Assembly: GCA_051155755.1 (NCBI GenBank)
Contig: DAXETY010000002.1
Location: 40,720 to 104,719 of the forward strand
Direction of reading: 5' to 3'
Length of the DNA: 64,000 nucleotides
DNA from: DAXETY01 sp051155755
Lineage (GTDB): Bacteria; Desulfobacterota; Desulfobacteria; Desulfobacterales; SG8-13
The notes beneath the pieces are model-generated. The model did not search any database, was not told where the DNA came from, and saw only the letters and a program-made list of their open reading frames with translations. Positions 25,958 through 36,331 of this stretch are shown piece after piece. The number at the start of each line of letters is the position of its first letter. The first letter of the stretch is position 1. The translations under genes and the position numbers were made by a program.

Positions 25958-25987
25958 TTGACTTCCCGGTCGTATGTGCGATATAAA
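25958..25987 (+). promoter_or_regulatory. Promoter of the TolC-ftsEX operon
   Basis: TTGACT at 25958-25963, an 18-nt spacer and TATAAA at 25982-25987. The predicted start near 25994 leaves a leader of about 145 nt before GTG 26139. The -10 overlaps the A-run of the hairpin described next. Confidence 0.5.
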
Positions 25988-26040
25988 AAGCCTCCACCGA
26001 AAAGGAAGAAGCCGTTCTTTATGGGATTCAGTGGAGGCTT
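25985..26040 (-). terminator. Possible pyrE leader attenuator hairpin
   Basis: A perfect 10-bp stem (AAGCCTCCAC 25988-25997 with GTGGAGGCTT 26031-26040) encloses a smaller AAGAA/TTCTT hairpin. On the minus strand it ends in TTTTT, as an intrinsic terminator would, 120 nt before the pyrE start. It lies inside a 79-codon frame (ATG at 26101) whose stop overlaps the pyrE ATG. The layout recalls translation-coupled pyrimidine attenuators, but the leader frame has a weak ribosome site. Confidence 0.4.
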
Positions 26041-26138
26041 CGAGCAAGGAAAACTGGGGGCAGCACTCCTTGAACTCGGTCCAATTCCCTATCAGCTTCA
26101 TTCGATCCGGTCAATTGCAAAAGTCTGGAGAGCCCAAC

Positions 26139-27500
26139 GTGCGGAGCCCTTATCTCAAGATCCAACGGTGCCTGCGGTTGTGTATGTCGATCGGTCTGAT
26201 CGCGGCGGTTGGTTGGACCATTTCCGTTCGGCATGCAGGGGCTGAGCCGCCCGCCGATCCCGCGGCCATGTCCCTGGCTGCAGCGGTGGAAAACGCCATC
26301 GAAGCCAACCTGGAGTTGAAGCAGTCCCGGCAGGAAATCAGCGCTGCCGAGGCAAACCGTAATGTAGAGCGTTCCAACCTGCTGCCGATCTTTTCGACCG
26401 ACTATCGGTATACGCGCAACGACGACGATACCGGCGGTGCGTTTGCCGGCGGCTTCAGCGGCACGCTGCGGGACGAATATTCGCTTTCCGCCACGGTCCG
26501 TCAGCCGCTGTTCGAGGGATTCTCCCTGATCAACCGCTATGAGATCGCCGACATCGGCATCGATGTCGCCGGCCTGAACCAGCGGATTACCCGGCTGGAG
26601 GTGATTTTTCTGACCAAGCGGGCTTACTTCACCGTGTTGAAGAACCAGAAACTGGTGCTGGTGGCCCTCGATTCGGTCAAATTGCTGGAAGCCCAGGTAG
26701 ACGTGGCCCGCAATTTTTACGAGGTGGGCATGACCCCGCTCAACGACCTGCTGCAGGTTCAGGTGGAGCTGGCCAACGCCAAACAGGACCTGACCGTTGC
26801 CCAGAACAATCTGAACATCGCCGAGTCGGAATTCAACATCATCCTGCGCCGGCCGGTCAACGCACCGGTCAACCTGATCGACATTACCGAATATCAGCCA
26901 CTGATCCGGGATCTCGACCGCTTTCTTTCGCTGGCCGAGGAAAACCGCTTCGACCTCCTGGTGGCCGACCTGCAGATCCAGGTTGCCGAAAAAGAAGTCA
27001 CCGTTGCCCGCAGTGGTTACTATCCCTCGGTAAACCTGGAGGCCACGTGGTTCAGAAGGGGGGCCAACTGGGATCTGAGCGATCAGGAGGAATTCCTGGA
27101 TCCGGACGGCTGGTCCGTGGCCGGTGTCGCCTCCTGGAATTTCTGGGAGTGGGGCCGTACCGCTTACAACGAAAAGGAGAAAACCCATCGCCTGGCCCAG
27201 GTCCGGCTCGAAAAACAACGCACCCTGGATACGGCGCGCCTGGAGGTCGAACGCGCTTTTCTGAACGCGAAACAGTCGGAAAAAAACATCGTGACCGTGG
27301 AGGCCGCCATCGAACAAGCCCGCGAAAACTGGCGCATTACCCAGGAGCGCTTCAAGGAACAGGTGGCCACGTCCACCGACCTGCTGGTGGCCCAGAACCT
27401 GCTGGTTCGCACCCAGAACAACTATTTCAATGCCCTCTATGACTTCAAGATTGCCAAGGCCGCACTGCAGCGGGCGATCAATCTGGAAATGCGGGAATGA
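26139..27500 (+). CDS. TolC-family outer membrane channel protein
   Basis: A 453-residue protein; GTG 26139 is chosen because CTGGAG stands 8 nt upstream and a signal peptide follows directly (MSIGLIAAVGWTISVRHAGA). Two OEP repeats are visible: LAAAVENAIEANLELKQSRQ at the start of the mature chain, and a second half with LAEENRFDLLVADLQIQVAE. Long alternating helices and the NWRITQERFKEQVATSTDLL stretch are typical. It would form the trimeric outer-membrane duct of a type I secretion or efflux pump; no matching inner-membrane pump is adjacent. The stop overlaps ftsE (ATGA), an unusual partner. Confidence 0.82.
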   Translation: MRSPYLKIQRCLRLCMSIGLIAAVGWTISVRHAGAEPPADPAAMSLAAAVENAIEANLELKQSRQEISAAEANRNVERSNLLPIFSTDYRYTRNDDDTGGAFAGGFSGTLRDEYSLSATVRQPLFEGFSLINRYEIADIGIDVAGLNQRITRLEVIFLTKRAYFTVLKNQKLVLVALDSVKLLEAQVDVARNFYEVGMTPLNDLLQVQVELANAKQDLTVAQNNLNIAESEFNIILRRPVNAPVNLIDITEYQPLIRDLDRFLSLAEENRFDLLVADLQIQVAEKEVTVARSGYYPSVNLEATWFRRGANWDLSDQEEFLDPDGWSVAGVASWNFWEWGRTAYNEKEKTHRLAQVRLEKQRTLDTARLEVERAFLNAKQSEKNIVTVEAAIEQARENWRITQERFKEQVATSTDLLVAQNLLVRTQNNYFNALYDFKIAKAALQRAINLEMRE

Positions 27501-28186
27501 TTCCGGAGGAAGAAAAAAACGCCATCGTCCGGCTTTTCCACGTATACCGGAATTTCGGTGCCAAAAATGCCCTGATCGACATTACCCTGGACATCTATAA
27601 GAACGAATTTCTGTTCATCAGCGGCCCCAGCGGAGCCGGAAAGACCACGCTGCTCAAACTGCTCTATCTGGCCGAGACCCTGTCGGATGGTCAGATTCTG
27701 GTAAACGGCATCAACCTTGCCCGCATCCCCCGCAAAAACATTCCGGCGTTACGGCGCAACTTCGGCATCATCTTTCAGGACTACAAACTGATACCGACCA
27801 AGTCCGTCTACGAAAACGTCGCCCTGGTGCTCGAAGCCGCGGGGCACAATCGCCGGTTCGTTCAGAAAAAAGTCAAAAGCGTCTTGCGAACGGTAGGGAT
27901 GGAGCAGCGACTCGGCATGCTGCCACCGAGCCTATCCGGTGGAGAGCAGCAACGCGTTGCCATCGCCCGCGCCGTGGTCGGCGATCCGCAGATCATCCTG
28001 GCCGACGAACCCACCGGCAGCCTGGACAATGATGCTGCCGAACTGATATTCGACTTGCTGAAGAGCTTTCACACCCGCGGCGCCACCGTCGTCATCGCCA
28101 CCCATGACAAGGAGCGCATCCGCAAAACCGGCGGGCGGGTCATTCACCTCAGCGGCGGCAGGCTGATCGAAACGCCCGATGTTTGA
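27497..28186 (+). CDS. ftsE: Cell division ATP-binding protein FtsE
   Basis: A 229-residue ABC ATPase. Walker A is GPSGAGKTT (about 43-51), Q-loop region GIIFQDYKLIPTKSVYENVA, signature LSGGEQQRVAIARA and Walker B IILADEPTGSLD. The sequence matches FtsE in length and in LPPSLSGGEQQ. With FtsX it transmits septal-ring signals to EnvC-type activators of peptidoglycan amidases. It overlaps the TolC gene by 4 nt. A repeat element (28325-28464) separates it from ftsX, whereas the two genes usually abut. Confidence 0.92.
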   Translation: MIPEEEKNAIVRLFHVYRNFGAKNALIDITLDIYKNEFLFISGPSGAGKTTLLKLLYLAETLSDGQILVNGINLARIPRKNIPALRRNFGIIFQDYKLIPTKSVYENVALVLEAAGHNRRFVQKKVKSVLRTVGMEQRLGMLPPSLSGGEQQRVAIARAVVGDPQIILADEPTGSLDNDAAELIFDLLKSFHTRGATVVIATHDKERIRKTGGRVIHLSGGRLIETPDV

Positions 28187-28324
28187 TTTTCCTCGCCGGC
28201 AATGTGTGATATGATTGCAGCCGTAAACCGGATGCCGTTCGGAAGCACGGCTTCGAAAACTCCAGCGGGGGTGGTTGATTCGATCAACGGCGGCAGCGGC
28301 ATTGATTCCCACCGGACCTGAAAT

Positions 28325-28464
28325 CTGAGTCAACAACCACCCGCGAAGCGGGTGGCTTGAATTTTCTTCCTGCGGCACTCGCCGCGGGCAAGAAAAGGCA
28401 GAAGCATTTTTGTGCTTCGATGTTGAACTTGCACCGGGTGCATGGCACCCGGTTTGGGCAAGAA
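28325..28464 (+). repeat. Structured dispersed repeat, copy A (between ftsE and ftsX)
   Basis: A 140-bp element starting at CTGAGTCAAC. Hairpins in order: CCACCCGC-GAA-GCGGGTGG; a long stem from TTTTCTT to AAGAAAA enclosing GCGGC/GCCGC; GAAGCAT/GTGCTTC; and ACCGGGTGC/GCACCCGGT. It is nearly the same as the reverse complement of copy B, with paired base changes in the second stem. It ends 8 nt before the ftsX ATG. No open frame of its own is credible. Confidence 0.8.
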
Positions 28465-28472
28465 CCAAAAGA

Positions 28473-29348
28473 ATGTTTTACTTCAAACGCGCGATCCAGG
28501 ACATACGACAGAACCGTTTTCTGAACCTGGTAACCATCGTTACCATTGCGCTTTCGATTCTGATCGTCAGCGCTTTCGTGCTCTTTTTGCTGAACACCAA
28601 CGATCTGATCCAATCCTGGGAAAAGGGGATGCGGATCATGGTCTATCTGGAGTCGAATCTGCCCGGGCCGCAGATTTCGGGCATCGAGGACCGCATCCGC
28701 AAATTCGAAGGCGTGGAATCGGTGCGTTTTATCTCGCGGGAAGTCGCCCTGGCGCAGCTGAAGGAACAGATGGGGCGCCAGTCTTCCCTGCTGGAAAATC
28801 TGCGCGAGAACCCGTTGCCGGATTCATTCGAAATCAGCCTCACAGCCGGAAGACAAACCGCCGCAAGAATCGAATTGTTGGCCCGTCGAATCGAAACGCT
28901 GCCGGAAGTTGCCGAAGTTGAATACGGCCAGCGCTGGATTAAACGGTTTTCGGGCGTTTTGCAGCTGTTTCGCCTGGCTGGCTATGCCCTGGGAGGTCTG
29001 TTTTTCCTGGCGGCCATATTCTTTGTTGCCAATACCATCCGGTTGGTGCTCTACTCCCGCCGCGAGGAAGTGGCCATCATGCGACTGGTGGGCGCCGAAG
29101 ACCGTTTCATCAAAACCCCTTTCTACATTCAGGGACTGATTCAGGGGGCTTTGGGAGGCCTCATCGGTCTGTCCGGCCTGCTTCTGCTGTTTTTGCTGGT
29201 TTCCTCCAACGTGGAGCAAAGTCTGACAACCGGAATGTTTCAGATTCACTTCCTGCCGTTGCGCTGGCTGGCGCTCATCCTGCTGGCCGGCATGCTGGTG
29301 GGATGGCTGGGTTGTTTTTTGTCGCTGCGACAGCACCTGGAACAATGA
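28473..29348 (+). CDS. ftsX: Cell division protein FtsX
   Basis: A 291-residue membrane protein. Start at ATG 28473 (MFYFKRAIQDIRQNRFLNLV). The layout is one helix near residue 20-42, a periplasmic domain (about 45-165, with VESVRFISREVALAQLKEQM), and three C-terminal helices, as in FtsX. It pairs with FtsE and recruits EnvC-like coiled-coil activators, encoded immediately downstream. The ribosome site is weak, and the repeat copy A ends just before the start, so expression may depend on readthrough from ftsE. Confidence 0.9.
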   Translation: MFYFKRAIQDIRQNRFLNLVTIVTIALSILIVSAFVLFLLNTNDLIQSWEKGMRIMVYLESNLPGPQISGIEDRIRKFEGVESVRFISREVALAQLKEQMGRQSSLLENLRENPLPDSFEISLTAGRQTAARIELLARRIETLPEVAEVEYGQRWIKRFSGVLQLFRLAGYALGGLFFLAAIFFVANTIRLVLYSRREEVAIMRLVGAEDRFIKTPFYIQGLIQGALGGLIGLSGLLLLFLLVSSNVEQSLTTGMFQIHFLPLRWLALILLAGMLVGWLGCFLSLRQHLEQ

Positions 29349-29376
29349 TACCGAGTTGCAAAAAGGAGTTGCGGTT

Positions 29377-30753
29377 ATGAAACGCTGCCGGCGTTGCCTT
29401 GTCGCCGCCCTATTCGTGTTTATTATCGGGCATGCACAGAGCCGGGCGGAAGAAATCGGTATCGTTTTGGTCGAAAATCTCAATCTCAGGCCACAGGCCG
29501 GCATGGAAACCCCGGCGCTGGACCAGCTGGGAAAAGGCAGTGCGGTCGTTATTTTGAGCCGCCACAACGGATGGCTGCAGGTCCGGCACCAAGACCGCGT
29601 CGGCTATGTCAAGGACAGCCCGGATTATATTCGGATCGTCACGGTGGCTGCGGACGGCGACCACTCCAGATTGGACGGCTACCGCCAGGAGGCCGAAAAG
29701 CTCGACCGGGAGCTTCAAACCGCCGAAAATGCCTTGCGACAGACCGCCCAGGAAGAAAGTGCGGTGCTGGACAAAATCGACGCCCTCGCACGCAACATTC
29801 ACAGCATCCGACGCAAGATTGCCGCCGGCCGGATGGAACTGGAAGCACTGGAGAAGCAGATCGAAGCCAATCGAGACGCCTATGAGAAATTGAGGCAACA
29901 CATCGAAAACAACGACGAGTACGTAGCCGGGCGCCTGGTGGCGCTCTTTAAATTAAACCGGTACGGCACACTTCCGTTTCTGGCCTCGGCGGATTCCCTA
30001 TCCGAACTGCTCCAGCGCAAGAAATCCCTGGAGTATATTCTGCGACACGATGAAACGGTCCGCGACAAGCTGACGCAGGACCTGGAACAACGCCGGCGCA
30101 TCGGCCAACAATTGCAGGACCAGAAAGCCCGCAGGCGCCGCGTAGAGATGACCTTGGAAACCGACCTGCGCGCCCTGGCGGATCGAAAATCGAAACGGGA
30201 ACAAATACTGGCTCGCATTCGGAACGAAAAATCCCTGCAGCAGGAGGCGATCGATTCACTCAAAGAAGCGGCCGAAACACTGGATCGTACCGTGGCAAAC
30301 TTGATGGAATCGGAGCCCAAAACCATCGAGAACCCTTCGCTGACGTCGTTCTCGTCGCTGAGGGGCTTGCTAAAAATGCCGGTACAGGGTAAGATTATTA
30401 ACTTTTTCGGGCCTCAGAAAAACGCACGATTCAACGTCACCGTCTTCCGCAGCGGGATCGACATACAGGCCGACTCCGGAGCGGTGATCCAGGCCGTGTT
30501 TGCTGGACGCGTGATGTATGCCGACTGGTTCAAAGGCTATGGTAATCTGATCATTATCGATCATGGCGACAGTTACTACACCGTTTACGCACATCTGGAA
30601 ACGCTGTTAAAAAAAACGGGGGAAACCGTAAATACCGGAGAGGATATCGCGACCGTCGGCGACACGGCACTGATGGCGGAGCCGGTTCTGCATTTCGAAG
30701 TCCGCCATCATGGCACCCCCCTGGATCCATTGGAATGGATCATGCGGGGCTAG
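29377..30753 (+). CDS. envC: EnvC-like amidase activator (SH3, coiled coil, degenerate LytM)
   Basis: A 458-residue exported protein. ATG 29377 follows AAAGGAG. After a signal peptide (to about residue 25) comes an SH3b-like domain (about 26-90, LVENLNLRPQAGMETPALDQ), then coiled coils (about 95-290) and a LytM/M23 domain (about 335-455). The first zinc-ligand position reads FRSGID, with Arg in place of His; YAHLE and LHFEVRH are kept. Loss of that ligand fits EnvC, which activates amidases without cutting itself. Adjacency to ftsEX supports a FtsEX-EnvC complex at the septum. The N-terminal SH3b is not in E. coli EnvC. Confidence 0.85.
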   Translation: MKRCRRCLVAALFVFIIGHAQSRAEEIGIVLVENLNLRPQAGMETPALDQLGKGSAVVILSRHNGWLQVRHQDRVGYVKDSPDYIRIVTVAADGDHSRLDGYRQEAEKLDRELQTAENALRQTAQEESAVLDKIDALARNIHSIRRKIAAGRMELEALEKQIEANRDAYEKLRQHIENNDEYVAGRLVALFKLNRYGTLPFLASADSLSELLQRKKSLEYILRHDETVRDKLTQDLEQRRRIGQQLQDQKARRRRVEMTLETDLRALADRKSKREQILARIRNEKSLQQEAIDSLKEAAETLDRTVANLMESEPKTIENPSLTSFSSLRGLLKMPVQGKIINFFGPQKNARFNVTVFRSGIDIQADSGAVIQAVFAGRVMYADWFKGYGNLIIIDHGDSYYTVYAHLETLLKKTGETVNTGEDIATVGDTALMAEPVLHFEVRHHGTPLDPLEWIMRG

Positions 30754-30755
30754 CG

Positions 30756-30816
30756 CCGCATGCATTCAGCCGCCCACCCTGCGTGGGCCGGCGGGTTTGC
30801 GGCTGGATTCATGCGG
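30756..30816. repeat. 61-bp imperfect palindrome between envC and ctpA
   Basis: CCGCATGCATTCAGCCGC (30756-30773) pairs with GCGGCTGGATTCATGCGG (30799-30816) with two mismatches, and an inner CCCAC/GTGGG helix caps it. No T-run follows. It could be a cruciform, an mRNA stability hairpin or a small palindromic repeat unit. No second copy was noticed in the window. Confidence 0.55.
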
Positions 30817-30866
30817 ACGCGAAACGCTAAGAAAATACAGCGGAACCGGCATAAAGGAGAAACTTC

Positions 30867-32227
<1,361 letters not shown>

Positions 32228-32228
<1 letters not shown>

Positions 32229-33241
32229 TGACAACCCGCAAACCACGCAAAAAAGCACCAACGAAAGGCCGGCGGCGATCAACCAAAAGGCCGGCACTGG
32301 GTCTTTCCCTGCTGAAAGTGCTGGCCGGCCTGGCGGTGCTGGTGGCCCTGGTGGTGGCCGCCGGAATGCTGGCCCATCATTTCATTCAATACCGTCCGCA
32401 GACGGCCCGGCTTCTGCCGACGAGACCCCAGAAGCCGGAACTGCCGTTGCACCGGCGGCCGGAGTTGGAACCGTCACCGGATCGGATCCCGGAGGTTCCC
32501 GCCCCGGACATGCGGCCGCAGCCGCCGGAAAAAACACCGGCGCCGCCGAAGGTGGCCATCATCATCGACGATATCGGCTATGATCGTGCCATGGCCCGCA
32601 AACTGCTCGCGCTGGATACGGACCTGACCTTCTCCGTCCTGCCCTTTGCCCCGCACAGCCGATCCATCGCCCTGGAAATCCGGCGCCGGGGCAATGAACT
32701 GATGCTGCATCTGCCCATGGAGCCCCAAGAGTACCCTGCCGTCGATCCGGGACCCGGTGCCCTGCTGTCGGCCATGACGCCGGACGAGCTGTTGCTGCAG
32801 TTGCGCAAAAACCTGGACGCCGTGCCGGGAATCAAAGGCGTCAACAATCATATGGGCTCGCGCCTGACCGCCGAATCCAGTCGGATGTATCAAATCTTCA
32901 CCGTCCTGAAAGAAGAAGGGGTTTTTTTCATCGACAGCCGTTCCACCCCGCATACCATGGGCCGTTCGTCGGCGCGCATGTTCCGTCTGCCTTTTGCCGA
33001 ACGGGATGTGTTTCTGGACCATGAAAAAGACCCGGATTTTATCCGCCGCCAGATCGAGCAAACGATTCGGATTGCCAAAGAAAACGGGCAGGCGGTGGCC
33101 ATCGGCCATCCTTACGCGGCGACCTATCAGGTGCTGCAGGAAATGTTGCCCGCAATCAAACGCCAAGTCCAATTGGTGCCGGCTTCTTCGGTCGTCAAAG
33201 TGCTGAAAGACGACGGCACGCAGGTCGCCCACTCCCGCTGA
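32228..33241 (+). CDS. Divergent polysaccharide deacetylase (YibQ-like)
   Basis: A 337-residue protein with a basic N-terminus, one signal/anchor helix (about 30-55) and a Pro-rich linker. The NodB-like domain begins at VAIIIDDIGYDRAMARKLLA. Blocks PFAPHSRSIALEIRRRGNEL, LHLPMEP and NNHMGSRLT carry the Asp and His residues expected for metal binding in this divergent family. The gene overlaps ctpA (TGATG). E. coli yibQ also lies beside envC. The substrate is unknown; peptidoglycan or another envelope glycan is likely. Confidence 0.85.
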
Positions 33242-33389
33242 CCGCCCCCCCTAAGCGGACAACCGGTTCGAACACAGCCGGTTTTGCCAATCGACAAATC
33301 GATTCACGGTTTTCCCCGCTTTTCAACTTGCCAGCCGCTGGCAGGTGCTTACCATTGAAAAGAACCGTCATCGAAACCGGAATTTCATC

Positions 33390-35561
33390 ATGTTCGAAGT
33401 GGCTCTCGGCCAAGGTGAAGACATCGATTCCGGCAGCGCCGTACAAACGGCGATCGCCCAGTGCCGCAGGAATTTGTCAAACCATCAGCCCCGGGCCGGC
33501 ATCGTCTTCAGCAGTGTCGATTTCAACCACTCCCTGATATTGTCGGAAGTATTGCGCGCATTCCCGGACATCGAACTGATCGGCTGTACCACCGGTGGAG
33601 AGTTCTCTTCCGGCTTCGGATTCAGCGACGACTCGGTGACGCTGGTGCTGTTCTGTACGGACACGGTGTCGATCCGGGCCGGTGTGGCCCGCCGGACCTC
33701 CGAAGATCCGCAATCGGCGGCCGCAGCGGCCATCCGGCAGGCCCGACGGGAACTGGGTTCACCAGCGGGGCTTTGCCTGGTGTTTCCCGACGGCATCGTC
33801 GGCTCGGCCAATGCGCTGGTCGCCGCCATGGACAAACTCCTGCAACCGGGCTGCCCCGTATTCGGGGGCGTGCCCAGCCGGGAGTGGGAAACCGACGCAC
33901 CCACACTGCAATTTTTCCGGGATGAGGTCCTGGAAGATGCCGCACCCTTTCTGCTGTTTGAAAACAATATCCGCTATGCCTTCTCCATCAGCAACAGCTG
34001 GAAACCCATCGGACAGCGGTCGAAGGTTACCCGCTCCAGCGGATACGAAGTACTGCAGATCGGTGCCAAAAGGGCCCTGGATTTCTACCGCGAATACCTG
34101 GGCACCCATCGCCTGCCGGCCATCGAATTTCCTCTGGCCGTCTATCCGGACCTGCAGCAGTCCTTCTTTGTTCGTTCGCCCAGCGACTATGACGAGCAGC
34201 GCGGCAGCGTGTTTTTCTCCGGTCCGATTCCCGCCGGCACCAGTGTGCAGCTGACCGAGGTCACCCGCAAACGCATCCTGGACGATACCCGCCGTTCGGC
34301 GGAGGCATTGTTGGGCGACCGGGCGATTGGATGGCATCCTTCGGTCGCCATGGCGTTTTCCTGTGCAACCCGCAAGCAGATTCTCGGCACCCAGACACCC
34401 GAAGAGTTGAAAACACTGCAACGGCAATTGCCCGCCACGTTGCCGTTATGCGGTTTCTACACGTTCGGCGAACTGGCGCCGCTGGCCCTCGATCAGCCGA
34501 GCCTGCTGCACAATTGCACCCTGGTGACCCTCGTTCTGGGGGCCGACGGCCCGGCGAGCGAAAAGCCGGATCCGGGTCAGAGGTTCTCGGAGCACAGCAC
34601 CGCTCTGTCGCCGACGGCCGAAACGAATGCGGGCCTGCAGCGGGAAGTGCGCTTCCTGCAGAAAAAATTGCAGCGTTCCGAGCGGTATCGTCAACGCCTG
34701 GAACGCAACAAGGATCTCAATGACGCCCTGTTCCGCAAAATCAACCGGGAAATGCGGCGCGCCCACCTCGAAATCAAACGGAAAAACGACCTGCTGCGAA
34801 AATCGCTGGCGCTGGCCAACGAAATCCAGCTCAATCTCCTGCCCAAGGCCGAACCCCACCACCGCCATCTGGACGTGGCCGGTCGAATCATCTACTGCAG
34901 TGCCACCGGCGGTGACTACTACGATTTCCTCTTTTCGAACGATCCGAACCGGTTGGACGTGGTGATCGGCGACGTTACCGGACACGGTGTCGAAGCGGCG
35001 CTGTTGATGACCACCGCCCGTGCGCTGCTGCGCAGTCGCTTCCCGGATACGGACGCACTGGCAGAGACCATCACCGCGATCAATCGACACCTGGTGGCGG
35101 ACCTGGGCGACTCGGGTCGATTTATCAGCCTTTTTTACCTGGCCATCGACCCGCTCGCGCGTCGCTTGAACTGGGTGCGGGCCGGCCACGATCCAGCCCT
35201 TTTCTATCGCCCGGCCGAGGACCGTTTTGAAGAGCTTCGCGGTGAAGGCCTTGCCCTGGGCGTCGATGCGCAATGGCAATACCGCGAGTATGAAACCGAC
35301 GGGTTCAACCCCGGAGAAATGCTCTTTCTAGGCACCGACGGCATCTGGGAAACCCACAGCCCCCGGGGCGAAATGTTCGGCAAGCAGCGTCTGCTGGAAA
35401 TCCTGCGCCGAAATGCGACCGAGCCCGCCGGCCGAATCGTCGAACGGGTGGTCGGCGCCCTGAACCGGTTCCGCGGCGACCGGGAACCGGAAGACGACGT
35501 CACCATGGTGGCCGTCAAATGGAAAGACCCGCCCGCCCCTGAAGGCGTTTCGTCAAAATGA
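33390..35561 (+). CDS. FIST-domain sensor fused to SpoIIE-type PP2C phosphatase
   Basis: About 723 residues from ATG 33390; a GTG at 33345 would add 15. Residues about 1-370 form a FIST N and C sensor (MFEVALGQGEDIDSGSAVQT, ELIGCTTGGEFSSG, GFYTFGELAPL). A coiled coil follows (about 410-480). The C-terminal 230 residues are a SpoIIE/RsbU-like PP2C phosphatase with DVAGRIIYCSATGGDYYDF, VVIGDVTGHGVEAALLMTTA and EMLFLGTDGIWE, keeping the metal-binding Asp residues. FIST domains are thought to bind small ligands such as amino acids. The phosphatase would act on an anti-sigma-antagonist, but no partner-switch genes are adjacent. Confidence 0.85.
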   Translation: MFEVALGQGEDIDSGSAVQTAIAQCRRNLSNHQPRAGIVFSSVDFNHSLILSEVLRAFPDIELIGCTTGGEFSSGFGFSDDSVTLVLFCTDTVSIRAGVARRTSEDPQSAAAAAIRQARRELGSPAGLCLVFPDGIVGSANALVAAMDKLLQPGCPVFGGVPSREWETDAPTLQFFRDEVLEDAAPFLLFENNIRYAFSISNSWKPIGQRSKVTRSSGYEVLQIGAKRALDFYREYLGTHRLPAIEFPLAVYPDLQQSFFVRSPSDYDEQRGSVFFSGPIPAGTSVQLTEVTRKRILDDTRRSAEALLGDRAIGWHPSVAMAFSCATRKQILGTQTPEELKTLQRQLPATLPLCGFYTFGELAPLALDQPSLLHNCTLVTLVLGADGPASEKPDPGQRFSEHSTALSPTAETNAGLQREVRFLQKKLQRSERYRQRLERNKDLNDALFRKINREMRRAHLEIKRKNDLLRKSLALANEIQLNLLPKAEPHHRHLDVAGRIIYCSATGGDYYDFLFSNDPNRLDVVIGDVTGHGVEAALLMTTARALLRSRFPDTDALAETITAINRHLVADLGDSGRFISLFYLAIDPLARRLNWVRAGHDPALFYRPAEDRFEELRGEGLALGVDAQWQYREYETDGFNPGEMLFLGTDGIWETHSPRGEMFGKQRLLEILRRNATEPAGRIVERVVGALNRFRGDREPEDDVTMVAVKWKDPPAPEGVSSK

Positions 35562-35761
35562 ACCTCCCTCATTCAGTGTATCTCTATTGACAATCGATAG
35601 CCGTTTGTGGTCTGGTTAGTTCCCGTATGCAGCCGCAAAGGCGCTTGGTTTGGATGTCCCGGTGGGTCGGATCGGCCCGGTCAAACGCAATGACGGGTCG
35701 CGACATTTGTTTTTCGCCACGCTGTTTCGTACCACGACAACCGAAGGAGGAGGACGAAGCG

Positions 35762-36205
35762 ATGAAGTCTCTGCAACGGTTTTCCATTGGGTGTTCGTTG
35801 GGCATGCTCATCCTGGCGCTGGCCCTGGTCGGCTGCACCGGCCAATCGGTCCGCTACACGCCGGCCGACGCGCCGCAGGTGTTTCCCTGTGTGGCCGAAG
35901 ACCGGCTCGAAAAGTCCATTGCGCCGGAGGCCGAACTGCGGGAGTTGTCGTGTTCCTTCAAGAAATATGAAGGGGCGGACACGCTGCATTTCAACGTCAT
36001 GATCCGCAACGTGAGCACTACGCCCCAGCGCTTTCGGGTCAACATTTTCTGCGACAACGGCAAAGCGGTGGGCGGACTGATTCCGCGCAAAAGCGGCGAC
36101 GGATTGGTGGCCCCCGGGGAAGACGCCCAATTCGTCTATCCGGTGGTGGATATGCCGGAAACCCCCGATTCGATGATGCTGGTCATTCGCACCGCAACGC
36201 CGTGA
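35762..36205 (+). CDS. Small lipoprotein (possibly YcfL/DUF1425-like)
   Basis: A 147-residue lipoprotein; ATG 35762 follows an AAGGAGGAGG site, while the longer frame lacks one. The signal peptide ends LALVGC. The mature part is a compact beta-sandwich-like domain with LHFNVMIRNVSTTPQRFRVN and FVYPVVDMPETPDSMMLVIR. It resembles YcfL, the lipoprotein coded next to lpoB in E. coli, but similarity is weak and this is a guess. It appears to be a single-gene unit. Confidence 0.55.
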   Translation: MKSLQRFSIGCSLGMLILALALVGCTGQSVRYTPADAPQVFPCVAEDRLEKSIAPEAELRELSCSFKKYEGADTLHFNVMIRNVSTTPQRFRVNIFCDNGKAVGGLIPRKSGDGLVAPGEDAQFVYPVVDMPETPDSMMLVIRTATP

Positions 36206-36331
36206 TGCCCGGAAGCCGGGGTTGGCTGAAAAACGATCCCCGAACGTACACCCACCGGTATCTTGCAGCGTCGCAGGGTCTGCGATTCGGGTGACCACAT
36301 GAACAGCGATGAATCCAAAGGAGGTAGGCGT

